A DNA stretch of 64,000 nt from Cyanoderma ruficeps (lineage: Eukaryota; Chordata; Aves; Passeriformes; Timaliidae). Position numbers and translations under genes: made by a program. The DNA is taken from NCBI GenBank assembly GCA_008694505.1, contig VZDJ01000049.1, positions 2,227,676-2,291,675 of the forward strand. Direction: 5' to 3'. Within the stretch, counting starts at the first letter, position 1, and each line of letters begins with the position of its first letter. Shown piece by piece: positions 22,151 through 32,830 of this stretch. The notes under the pieces are model-generated. The model was not told where the DNA came from, did no database searches, and was given only the letters and a program-made list of their open reading frames with translations.

Positions 22151-24172
22151 GGGCATTGGCTGGACCCCCCCCCCCCCCCACGTGCCTGGGTGTCCCCTGC
22201 TTGGGGTGGCTGCCTTAGCGGGGGGACAGGAGCTGCTGAGGTGGGGGCTGCCTGGGCATGCAGCTCCCAGTTGTGGATCCTCACGGGGACTGTGCCAGGA
22301 GGGGACAGCAAGGTCGATGGGGACATCCAGGAGGATGGGAACACCATGTGCAGAGCCTCCAAATCCCCGTGGAGGGATGCACTGCCCCTCAGGGACTCGG
22401 TGGCACCGCGGGCCCGTGCGCCCACCTGGCCCCGGGCGCTGGGTGACACGGCGGGGTGTGTGTGGCAGGTATTATCCTGCATTAAAGTTTCCCCTTGCAG
22501 ATGGTTCGCGTTTAATCCGCGGCTTAAGGCAGCGCCGGACCTGGCGGTAAGTCCGTCTTTAGATGGCAGGCGGGAGCCGGGAACGGGCGCTAAGCTGCCC
22601 GCGGGATGGAGAAGGGGGACACGGCGGATTGAGGGACACGGATTGAGGCTTTAATGCCACTGTGCCGCGAGCTGATCGCCCGGCCGGAGCGTGGCCCTGG
22701 CTGGGATTGCTGTGACGTGTCCCCCCCAAAAGGGATGGGGACCCCCTAGATGTGTCCCCTCACCCGGCAGGGCTTTGCTGCTCCTCCCTGCCTCAGTTTA
22801 CCCCAGAGCACGGGGATTGGCACGTGTGGGAATGTCCCGAGAACATGAGCCGCTGTGGGGTGGGTGGGGTTTTCCGGAGTGAAAAGCCCCTTGTGGCAGC
22901 CTCCGGTTCCCGTGGCAGGTATTTAGGGTGGCGGGGAGGGGACAGTGGTCACAGACTGCCCGGCAGCTCTGGAGCTGGAGGTGGGTGAGCTGTGCTGGGT
23001 TGTGGTGTCCCGGAGATGGGGATGGGGAGTAGGGGCTGGGGCTGAGAAGCTGCGTGTCCTGTGGGATCTCAGCAGGATTTGGGTGGCAGAGACCAAGCTG
23101 CATCCCTCCCATCCCAGCTTTGGGCCCTGTGGTCTCAGGGGGACCTAAAGCCAGGGCTGGGCAGTGGTGGCAGAGGGACATCTGAGGCCAGGGGGTGACT
23201 GCCACAGGCAGGGCAGTTTGTGTCAGCGTGGAATGAGCATTGCAGCTGTTAACTCTGGAGTCTAACGATGACAGCAAAGGCTCTGTGCTGCACAACCTTG
23301 AGGAAATCCTTGTGGATTTGAAAAGGCTGATTGTTCCCTGCAGGGCCGGGACACGGAGTGGCAGTGCTGCTGCCAGCCCTGCTGTCCGTGCATGAGCAGG
23401 ATGCTCACATCCTCCTCTGCCTCAGTTTCCCTGCCTTGAAAGGAGGCTGAAGGGAACATTCCCCAGCCTGGCAGGGACTGGCAAACACGAGCTAGAAATG
23501 TGTGTCCCCACAGTGGGGACAGGGACCGAGCAGGACGCGGGTCCCATCCTGCCCAGCCAGCCTGGTGCTGGGGTGATGGCAGGATGAGCATGGGGGGAAT
23601 TTGGTGTGGACATGGAGTGTTGTGGAACACTGCCCAGACGTGGGGCGGAGGTGCTGACATCCCCACCAGCCACGGCTCTTCCCACGACCTGGAGAAACTG
23701 AGGCACGGGAGGTGACACGGCGTGGCCAGCGCTGCCTGAGCGGCGAGCAGCCGCAGATCCCCACGCCCAGAGCCCCAGAGGAGCTCGAGGAAAAGCCGGG
23801 AGCGGGCGGCAGCGTGCCCCCCGCCTCCCCCTCCATCACCTCCCTGTTCGCTGGCGAACAAATGTCTGTTCTTGCAAAAAAAAGAAGTGACAGGGGTCGG
23901 CGCAGCGCTTTCCACATGACCTGCCCGGGAACAGAGGACGTCTTTGTTAATCCAGCGAGCTGTCAGTTCAGCCTCTTCACAAAAGGCATAAACCACTTAT
24001 TGCTGCTCTCACCCCTGACCCCGGATCCGCCTGCGCACCCTCCATTGTGCCGTCTCGAGGAAGCTGGCAAACAATTTCGGCTCCGGCTCCCCCCTCCCCG
24101 CCGGCGGCTGCACGCGGGGGCCGCCGCTTGCCCCTCCGGCGTGGGGAGCCGCTGCGGGGGACCCCCGTACAC

Positions 24173-24212
24173 ACACACACACTCACACACACTCACNCAT
24201 ACACACACACAG
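24173..24212. repeat. (CA)n repeat with an N
   Basis: An interrupted CACACA tract with ACTCAC variants and an N at 24,197. Confidence 0.93.
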
Positions 24213-24689
24213 CACCTCCCCCGGCCGCATCTGCGCGCCCTCCGCCTCGCCTGGCAGCTGCTGCGAGGGGATGGGGGCTGCCACAAAGGGGAGAACCTCT
24301 CTCCCTTCCAGCCGTGCCTCCCTCCCGGGGCTGCCCGAGCAGCTGGCCGGAGCCCACAGGTTTCGGAGAGAGAGAGGGTGCTGGGTGCTGCGGCCCCGTG
24401 GCCTCCTGGCCGAAACCCTTTTAATGAGAGGGGACAAAAGCTCCTTAGGGTCCCTGGCTGGGACGGGCTGGGACGGCGGCTTTAGCCAAAGCCGCTTATG
24501 GCCCGGCACAAAGCCGCTGGGAACAGCCCAGCTCCCCGGGGTTGGCGTGGATGGGGTGATGATTGTGCCCCGCCAGCCTCAGGGTGCCCGGAGGGTCACA
24601 CGGGGTGACAGCTGGGGCAGAAGGGGCTGAGCACGTGCCGCTCACCCTGTCCCCTTGCACCCAGCACCCGGACCCCGTGGCGGGGCCGG

Positions 24690-24770
24690 TGTGTGCTGGA
24701 GCAATTAGACGCAGTCACTTTGGGGCTATATATAACCCAAATTGCTGCCTGCTGCTCNTGCTGCAAGGTG
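24690..24770. promoter_or_regulatory. Small AT-rich patch with MEF2-type / TATA-like sequence
   Basis: CTATATATAA at 24,726-24,735 fits the MEF2 consensus YTAWWWWTAR and also looks like a TATA box. A homeodomain word AGCAATTAGACG lies about 20 bases before it. An N at 24,758 shows local sequence uncertainty. No start codon with a convincing donor was found downstream. Confidence 0.3.
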
Positions 24771-25369
24771 GCTGCAGTGACACACGGGGGTCACAGCCAG
24801 GTCTGTCCCCCTGCCCGCCATTCCCAGAGCTCGTGGCACAGCCTGGGTGAGTGTGCTAGGGTGGGGGGAGAGGCACTGGTGCATCCCTTGCCCATGCCAG
24901 CAGCATTTCCAGCCTGGTCTGCCCTCGTGGCATCCAGCCTGACCGCAGTCTCCAGCCCCTTCCATCCGTGCCAGTTCCCGCCTGGGCTCTCCGGCACGTC
25001 GCGGCTCTGCCGGCACACACCGGCACCTCGGGCCGTCTGGGGGCAGCTGCGAGATGAGTGCGAACATATTGTGTGGGCTCCTGGAGCAGGCGTCACGGTG
25101 TCGCTGCTGGAGAGCGAGCGGGAACCGCAGCCCTGCCGTGACAAACGGCTCCGGCACAGCCGCGGCCGTGCCCACGCGGGCGCCGCGGCACCGGGACACC
25201 GAGCACGGATCCGGTGGGCAGTGATGCTCATGGGCAGACCCTCGGTGCACCCCGTCACCTGCAACCGCTCGTCCCTCCAGCTGTATGAATTTCCTGAGGG
25301 GCCACATCCTCATCTTGGGAAGGGTTAACGGCGCTGTGTCTGTCTGGAGCCTTTTGTTTCTTTCCTTTT

Positions 25370-25400
25370 TTGGTGTTTTTTTTTTTTTTTCCCCCTTCCC
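25370..25400. repeat. T-rich low-complexity tract
   Basis: A run of about sixteen T followed by C-rich sequence. Confidence 0.8.
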
Positions 25401-27184
25401 CTCTTTAATGAGGAGTTAGCACAGCTGTAATTGTAGGTTCCAACTTTCTGCCAGCAAACACGGCTGAGAAGCTTTAAATACAGTGGAGATGGACCCAGCC
25501 ACCACCCCCTCCCGCGGGCACCCGGCAGCGCCAAGCCGTGCCACCAGCAGGGACCCCAGCTCCCCAGGGGCGCCCCAGCCTGCTCTTGTGAGAAAACCCT
25601 CTGTTTTCAGACTGCTGGGACAAGGATGAGAAGGGCAGAGGCTTCCTGGAGGGAAGAGCAGCTGGAACCGTCTGGGGGAACACACGGCAGGGGCTGTGCT
25701 GTGATAAAGCCCCAGCAGGAGCCAGGGGGCTTGAGGGCCTCAGCGACAAAGGGAACCGGGGGGAGCCTGCTCCTGCAGCCCTCAACACTCCAAAAACACC
25801 TTTTATCCGCCTCCAGGGCCTGGGGGGAGCCGGGGGACAGCGAGGGTTTGTGCCCCCCAGGCCTTACAGCCAGCTCTCTCTGCATCCCCTGGGAAGTGCA
25901 GGATGCAGCCCCTCTGTGCTGGGCATTCTCCTCACCTCATGCCTTGCTCACTCACTCACTCACAGGAGCTGGCACCGACACTGTGCCAAACCCCGTTGCC
26001 GGCGCAGCTGTGCCGGTGCTTGCCGGGCTCCGTGCCTGCCGCCTCGCCAGGGTGATGCCAGCCAAGAGCCAAAGATTGCATCCACCCCCGGTGCCCTGGC
26101 TGCTGGCAGCGCAGGGATTTTCCGGGGTGCTGCCACCCGGGAGGGTGGAGGTTGGGGTGGTGCGGTGGGGGCTTTGCCGTGCCCGCGGCATTCCCGTGGG
26201 CGGCGTTTCCGTGGGCGGCATCGGCGCTGCGCACGCCGCGGCCCGTCCCGGCGGCAGGCGAGGCGGAATGGGGAAGCCACGTTTTTGGGTGTCCCGAAGG
26301 CACAGGAAGTGGTGCTGGCATGGTCTCCTTGCCCTTTGCTTTCCCGCTCCACCACTGCCGTCCCAAAGCTGGGGGCAGCGGCAGGGATTTAGCCCGGTCA
26401 TGGGAGCAGAAGGAATGTGCCCTTGGTGGGGAGGGACACACTGGGGACAGTGGGAACACTGAGTATGGGGACACTATCCCCTGCCTTTGGTGCTGTTCTG
26501 TCCGTGGGCTGCCACGCTGCCTGGCCTGGGCACCGTGCTGGTGGTGTGGGGCACAGGTGACACAGCTGACGTAGGGTCTGGCAGTGACTCTCTGTGCCCG
26601 TCCCTAGAGGCCACCAGCTCTATTTTGACCCCACTCGAGCTCTCCATGTCCTTCATACCTAGAACCTGCTGGGGTAGAGGGAACAGATGCCACCAAGGAA
26701 GGGTTTGAGGAGCGTCATGCCATGGGGCCATCTCTGCCAGCTCTGCTTGGAGCGTTTTACCCGTGGTTTTGTCACTTGTGGAGCTGGCCTGCATGCCAGC
26801 TCCATTCTTCCTGTGTTAATACCATCACATAACGATGTCACATTGCTGTCACCTCACTGTCACCTTGCTGCACACCTACCCCTGACCTGGATGTGCCTGA
26901 GGCTGTGCCCTGTGTCCCTGATCCCTGTTGTGGACGTCCTGGGAGCTGTTTCAGGCTTGTCCATCTGCGTGTCACCAGCAGGCTGGCCTCAGCTCAGCAC
27001 CATTCAGCAGGCACAGATCGTGGTCCCCTCTCTCCATCCCTGGAAAGATGTGGGATAAGCATCTCCCAGAGCCAGGAGGAGCTGAGCTTCATCACAGTGG
27101 CACATGGGGGGATCTGCCAGCTCTCCCCTCAAATTTCAGTGGCAGAGCACCCTTCCCTCCCAGCCTCTTCCCAAGCACCTCAGG

Positions 27185-27430
27185 GTGCTGCTTAGCAAAT
27201 TAGCACCCAAATCAACCTGCTCACCTCTAATTGGGGGTGAGTCTTTGAGGATGTGTCTGGGGAGGAGGGCCCCCGCTCCGAGGGGCTGCCGCCATGCTTT
27301 ATCTGGGTGGACAGATCCCTCCTAATTGAGCAGATATTCCGTGTTCGCAAACAGATGGCTCCTTTGCATCAATTATTCCTTATCTGTGTAACCGGGGATG
27401 ATTTGCTGACAGATAGCGCAGGGTGAAGTT
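27185..27430. promoter_or_regulatory. AT-rich island, candidate regulatory element
   Basis: Includes TTAGCAAATTAGCACC, CTCTAATTGGGG, CCTAATTGAGCAG, AAACAGATGGCTCC, TTGCATCAATTATTCCTTATCTG and GACAGATAGCG. Together these give several homeodomain cores, a CAGATGG E-box and two GATA-type words (TTATCT, AGATAG). The motif mixture and composition match known vertebrate conserved non-coding elements. Confidence 0.4.
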
Positions 27431-27777
27431 AAAGCAAGGAGGCGGCCGGTGCTCCGTGCGGAGCCTGGGGGTCCCAGGGGACAGGGGTGGTGAGGAGGGG
27501 GGTGGGATCCTGATCCTGACTGCCCTTGGGCAGGTGGGACCCATCTCTGGTGCCTTTGCATCTCAGCGTCCTCGGCAGGAAAACAGAGGAGGGTGGGGGC
27601 TGCAGGTGCCGTGGGGCTGATGGGTGGCTTGGGGGGTGGGTTGAGGTGTGGGGGGCTCCCTGGGCAGCAGGAGGGTGCCAGCCTTGGCCCAGCTGTCAAA
27701 ACCCACTTCCCCCACCAAGACCCTGGTCTGGCACTTCCCGGCTGTGTCTTGCCCAATGCTGCTGTGACGCACGATGG

Positions 27778-27835
27778 GAAGTGATTAATGCTAATTAATA
27801 ATTAGTTGTTCTGGGTATCAAAGTGTGCCCCAGCC
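27778..27835. promoter_or_regulatory. Dense homeodomain-core patch
   Basis: GTGATTAATGCTAATTAATA continues into ATTAGTTG. There are five TAAT/ATTA cores in about 26 bases. It resembles the patch at 43,971-43,990, which also starts GTGATTAAT. Confidence 0.35.
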
Positions 27836-28139
27836 TTTTCCCGTGCCCACAGGTAGGGGATTGCTGCCTGCTGCCGCCGGTGGCATTGTCCTGGGAGGAG
27901 GAGCAGTGGCACAGCCTTCCCCCTGAGACATCCCTGCCACCTCCAGGGGTCCCACACCAAGCTGTCAGGGATGGGGGCTGATCCCTGGGCTTGTCCCCTG
28001 CCCGCTGTGAAAGTCACCTTCTGTTAATCACTGGGAAAGAGAAGAGCATCCCGCCATCACCGGGGCAGCCGGTGGCACCCCGCCAGTTGGAGCTGGGACA
28101 TGGTGGCACTCGAGGACTCACGGGATGTGCCAAGCGCTC

Positions 28140-28300
28140 GCGGTTGCGCGGCGCTGCCATATGGATTCCATAAATTAAACCTTTCCAGGAAGCAAACGGT
28201 AAATTTATACGTCCGCTCGTGTGCGTGGCTCATTGAGTCTGAGGGCTTCCCAGCAAAGCATCCACCGACCATCCGTCTCCGTGTTTATAGGAGTAATCCC
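28140..28300. promoter_or_regulatory. AT-rich island, candidate regulatory element
   Basis: Includes CCATATGG, CATAAATTAAACC and GGTAAATTTATACG in a GC-rich surround. Candidate by composition only. Confidence 0.3.
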
Positions 28301-28997
28301 GAGAAAATGGATGTCACCTGTGGCTGGGGGAAGGTCACCTGCATCCCACCGTGCCCGGGGTGGGCGCAGCATCCCGTGAACCTGGGTTGTCCGTCTGTCT
28401 TTCCCAAGGTGGCACAACAGTACTGGGATGAGCATGGTGTCACTGGCTGTTGCTTTATTAAACTAAACAGGAGCGGTGACAGCCCAAGCTGTGTGCCCAG
28501 GCGGGAGGGTGACAGCTACAACAAACCCCAGGCCACAGCAATGCCTGAGGGTCGAGGAGAGGGGACTGTCCCCAAACAAGGCACAGCGGGAATGCCATCC
28601 CAGTCCCAGCAGCACGTTTCCCTCGCCTGCCAGGCAGGGAAGGTGATGGGGGGTTGTTGATCTCGAGTAAACACTGCCCGGTTGAGTAATCGGGAGCTGC
28701 CTAACCGGCCAGCTGCCGCCGGCGGGCGAGGGGACGCCGCTTTGATTCATGTCCTCACCCCCCCTGCAGCCTTTCTTGTCTGGCTGTGCTGGGAGCCATC
28801 GGCCGGATCCAGCTGTAGCCCCGTGGCGCGGGCTGGCGTGCGGCTCCCGCGCCGGCCACGTGCACCGGCCGGCAGGAAAACAAAAGCATCTTGTGTCTGT
28901 GCGCCCCGAATCCCCCCACCGTGCCCCCCACCCCTGCCGGCGCTGCTCTGAGCGGGAGAGGCAACGGCGCTGAGTCTCTGTCCTGCTTCTCTTCCAG

Positions 28998-29159
28998 GCG
29001 TCCTCTTCGTCCCTGGAGACAGCCGTCACCAAGCCTGCGGCCGGTGAGTCCCGGCACCGAGTGGCCGGCGCTGGGGACAGCCCGGGAGCCGGCAGCGCTG
29101 TCCCGGACATCGGCCTGCGGACACCTTTGGATGCAGAGGGCGCGGACGCTGGAGCCACA
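28998..29159 (+). CDS. Possible internal exon, unidentified
   Basis: A candidate only. A pyrimidine-rich acceptor (CTGTCCTGCTTCTCTTCCAG) ends at 28,997. From there one frame stays open, starting ASSSSLETAVTKPAAG, to a possible donor after 29,159 (CACAA|GTAGGT), with an in-frame stop only at 29,164. An alternative stronger donor, GCCG|GTGAGT, would end the exon at 29,043 (46 bases). I do not recognise the encoded segment, and it has no domain, signal peptide or membrane segment. It might be an exon of an unseen gene, part of a non-coding transcript, or chance. Without transcripts or conservation the call is weak. Confidence 0.2.
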
Positions 29160-30514
29160 AGTAGGTGAAGCGGGGGGATACCGGAGGGTACAAGGCTGCC
29201 ATTCCCAAGGGATGTCCCCTGTCCCACTGTGGGGTGACCATCAGCCCGATGTGCTGCTTGGCCCAGCGGCTTGGGGCCGGGATCCAACACCCGCAGCCCT
29301 GCTGGGAAGGTGACCCCGACAGCACCGCAGTCCCTGCCCACCATCCCTGGGGCCGTGAGTCAGGCCGTGGGCACCAGGGAGAGCCGCGGTGCTGGGCTGG
29401 CTGTGCTGGGGAGCCGGGGGGGCCCCCGGGGCTGGGATGGACTGCAGCTCTAGGGACTCGGCCGCCCCGTCCGTCAGGAGCAGCAGCATTTTTGGGAGAG
29501 GTATCATGCGTGCTTCCCGCCTGCCGCCTCCCTGGACCGGCTTGTTTGCCAGCCCTTCCCGGCGGGCGCGCCGGGCCGCGTTGTGCTGGGCCATGCCAGG
29601 CTCCTTTGATCCGGTAACAACCGCCGATGCCGGTTGCTGGCGTTGGGCTGGGAAGAGTCAGGAACCGCAAGGTGCAGCGGGCAGGAAGCTGGGGCAGGCA
29701 GCCACAGCCAGGGGGCAGGCAGCCTGCCGGGCCAGGGGGCTGCTTGGTGCCGGGGATTTGTGATCCCTCACATTCCCGAAGAAGGATACTTGTCAGGAAT
29801 GCAGTGGCCCGTGTCACCCATCGATCAGCCCCAAAGGGATTTGGCTGTGGTCTGGGGACCCCGCAAGGCGCCGTGTCCCTCGGGAGGGGCCGGGATGCAT
29901 TTACAAGCTGCTCACAGCCCAGCCAGCAGTGGCGCAGAGGCAAGCTGGGAGCCGTGGCCTGGAACGGGCCTGCTGGAGTCAGCCCGGGATTTATTACCCT
30001 GCCAGTGGCTGCCGGGCAAAGGTGACAGTGACTAATGGCTTGTTACACGCCTGCCACATCTCATCTGCGCACCGCGTCCGGCTGCTGCGCTCTCAGCCCT
30101 GCTGTGCAGGCAGCCTGTGCTGCGTCCCTTCCTGGGGGAGGACACAGGGGTGACCCCCCCTTTACCCCTGCGGGGACCTCGGCCAGAGAGGGTGACAACA
30201 ACAGTTGGACAGCTCGGCATGGGATCTATCCCTGTGCTGAGCATGGAGACACACACTGCCCGCGTTCCCTGTGGCCAGGCAGAGCCAGGCTGGCATGTGT
30301 GGGAGCACCTCCATATCTTGGGGGTTGTGACACATCTCGGGGTGTCCTGCTGAGCCTCGTGTGACACACGGGACTTCCCAGTGCACAAAACTCCTTTGTG
30401 GTTGCCAAACCATGAGGCACTGCTCTGCCAGCATGGCGTCAATCCCATGCCAGGGTGGCTGGGCTGGGATGCCGAGGGGATCCTGCGTGCGTGTCCGGAT
30501 GGATGCTGACGGAA

Positions 30515-30700
30515 CCACAAATGCATTCACCAGGAAAATTAAAAAATTAACAGGCATTGGCTCGTTCTAGATTAGTAAAGGCAGGAGATAAAAGCGGCTC
30601 TTTATACCTTGTGAGAATTGCTGATAAGGGCATTTGTTCCTCTGTATTCTTTAAAAAGAATGCAATAAAAATTTAAAATAGAACGGGAAAAGGGAGTTGG
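30515..30700. promoter_or_regulatory. AT-rich island, candidate regulatory element
   Basis: About 180 bases of AT-rich sequence: ACAAATGCATTCACC, AAAATTAAAAAATTAACAGG, GATTAGTAAAGG, GGAGATAAAAGC, TGCTGATAAGGGC and AAGAATGCAATAAAAATTT. It has GATA words (AGATAA, TGATAAG) and ATTA cores. This is one of the longer islands in the first half of the window. Confidence 0.4.
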
Positions 30701-31639
30701 GGGGGGGAGAAGCACGAGGAGGACTGGGGGGGTTGCAGGCAGCAGCGGCACCACAGCAGCACTGGCATGGCAGGCACTGGGGCCTGTTAGAGGAAGAGGA
30801 GGAGGATGGAGGGGTGCAGAGAAGAGGGTGAGCTGGGAAGGGATTTGGGGGGCTCTGTGTGTGTGGTGGTGTGGCAGTTTGTTTGGGGATGGCTGCGTGT
30901 CCTTGTCATGGCCTGTGTCTCCTCCTGCAGAGATGCCAGTTCATGGCTGGCAGTGCCAGGATGAGATTCCTCACGGAAACCTCCTTCCTGCTCAAGGGAG
31001 GTGGGGGTCCAGCCTGTCCGGGCCAGCCGAGCCTGTCTGGCACATGCCGACTGGTGTGGCCGGTGAATGATGGGCAACTTCCTCCTGTGCGAGTGGGCTG
31101 AGCCCCACCCCACCCTTGTCACCGGTGTCCCCAAGCCCAGGTGATGGTGGGGTGGCACAGGGGTGACCACCACCATCCCCACCTGGGAGGGACAGTGCTG
31201 TTCCCTCCCCCAGGCCTGGTGCAGGGGGTGCCTGGGGCATCGGGGTACCCCGAGGGGTCTGTCCTGGGAACACCCCTTATTTCCACAGGGTCTGGGCTCA
31301 GGACCACCCTGGGTGCTCACTGTGCTGGGCCACGCTGGCATCCCTGAACCCCAGGGTATCTTGGAGCAGTTTTGGGGTGGGGGTCAGAGGCCTGGATCCC
31401 ACCCCAACCCCTTGCCCCCGTCAGTGCCTGGCACAGGCATCCCCCCATCTCTACATCTGGGGAGGGGTCACTTGTGCGCCGTGATCAGGAGTGACCCCCG
31501 CGTCACCCTAATCCTTGCCATGCTGCGGAGGGACGGAGACCCCGCGGGATGCCCCGAACTGGGGGAACCCCCATTCCCGGTGAATTGGGGGGTGGTCCCG
31601 GCTGGGAGGGGTTCCACCCCCTGCCCGGCATCCCTGTTT

Positions 31640-31910
31640 TGGGAGCTCCCCGTGCCTCAGTGGCGGTGCCCGCCCCCGCCGCCCTGCCCTGCCCTGCCCT
31701 GCCCGGCCCGGCCCCCGGTGAGTCACGCTCCAGCCGTGCGGCTCCCGGGGCGGCGGGCGGGCGCCGAGGGAAGCAGGAAGCGGCGGGGGAAGGCTCGGCA
31801 CGGCTCGGCTTAGCTCGGCTCCGCTCCGCTCCGCTCCCTCCGGCGCTGCCCATGGAGGAGCGCAGCCCCCGTTGGACGGCGCGGCCCGCGGGTGAGTGAC
31901 CCTCCCCGAC
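31640..31910 (+). promoter_or_regulatory. CpG island with possible alternative promoter
   Basis: A sharp GC and CpG peak with GCCCTGCCCTGCCC pentamers (31,680-31,705), a perfect AP-1 site TGAGTCA at 31,719-31,725, GGGGCGGCGGGCGGGCG (31,747-31,763), and repeated GGCTC/CGCTC pentamers (31,793-31,840). No TATA box. The arrangement fits a TATA-less promoter upstream of the possible first exon that follows. Transcription is inferred. Confidence 0.45.
31852..31891 (+). CDS. Possible first coding exon, unidentified
   Basis: An ATG at 31,852 with G at +4 opens a frame for MEERSPRWTARPA, ending at a strong donor (CGCGG|GTGAGTGAC) after 31,891, within a CpG island. It would contribute thirteen codons and one base, a common size for an alternative first exon that splices into a shared body. 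I do not recognise the peptide, and no following exon could be assigned in the window. If read through, the frame stops within the next few codons, so splicing is required for it to be coding. It could equally be untranslated or chance. Confidence 0.3.
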
Positions 31911-32029
31911 ACGGGGACCCCCCACCAACGCCGTGGGGAGGGGACAGCGGGGTGTCCCCCCCCCCGGGGGGGAGTTGTATTGGAGGGGTGGGATGGGGCT
32001 GGTGTGATCCCGCCGCTCGCAATCCCCCC

Positions 32030-32830
32030 CCCAGCCCCTCTGCTGGGGGATGGAGGTCACCCGGGGGTCGGGGGACCCTGTGGTGTGGGGGACAGAGGTC
32101 ACCCTGGGACTTAGAGAGACTGTGGTGTGGGGGATGGAGGTCACCCGGGGGTCGGGGGACCTCATGATGCAGGGGGTGGAGGTCGCTCTGGGATTTGGGG
32201 GCAGTGATGTTTGGTGAATGGAGGTCACCCTGGAGTTGGGGGACCTCATGGTCTAAGGGGCAGAGGTCTCTTTGTGTTTAAGGGAACCCATGGTATGGGG
32301 GATGGAGGTCACCCTGGGTTGGGGAACCCCGTTGTAAGAGGAACAGGGCTCACCCTGGGTCTGGAGGAACCCATGTTTTGGGAGACCAAGGTCACCCTGG
32401 GGTTGAGAGACCCCATGGTTGCCCTGGGCTTGGGGGTCTCTGTGATGTGGGGGATGGAGGTCACCTTGGAGTTAGGGGACCCCTTTGTGTGCCGACTGAC
32501 GTCACCCCAGAGTTGGGGGACCCCATGATATAGAGGGTGGTGGTCACCCTGAGCTTTGCGGGACACTGTTTTTTGGGGGATGGAGGTCACCCTGGGGCAG
32601 GGGGACACTGGCCTGGAGGATGCCTTTAGCTTGGAGGCCCCTGTTGTGTGAGGGGTGGAGGTCACCCTGGTGGAGGGCTACCCCATCATGGGGGAGACAG
32701 AGGTCACCCCGAGCTTCAGGTGCCCTGTGGTGTGGTGGACAGAGGTCACCCTGGCCTTGGGGGACCCCATGGTGTGGAAAATGGAGGTTGCTTTGGAGTT
32801 GGGGATCCAGCTGGGGAATGTGGGGAGATG
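32030..32830. repeat. 42-bp minisatellite carrying AGGTCA in most units
   Basis: About seventeen to eighteen diverged units with consensus features GTGTGGGGGATGGAGGTCACCC then TGGGGTTGGGGGACCCCATG. The AGGTC cores or their equivalents fall at 32,054, 32,096, 32,138, 32,180, 32,222, 32,264, 32,306, about 32,348, 32,389, 32,458, 32,499, 32,541, 32,584, 32,659, 32,701, 32,743 and 32,784. The spacing is 41-43 bases except two larger steps (69 and 75) that reflect partial units. The 42-base period keeps frames open on both strands without implying a protein. It begins about 140 bases after the possible first-exon donor. Confidence 0.93.
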
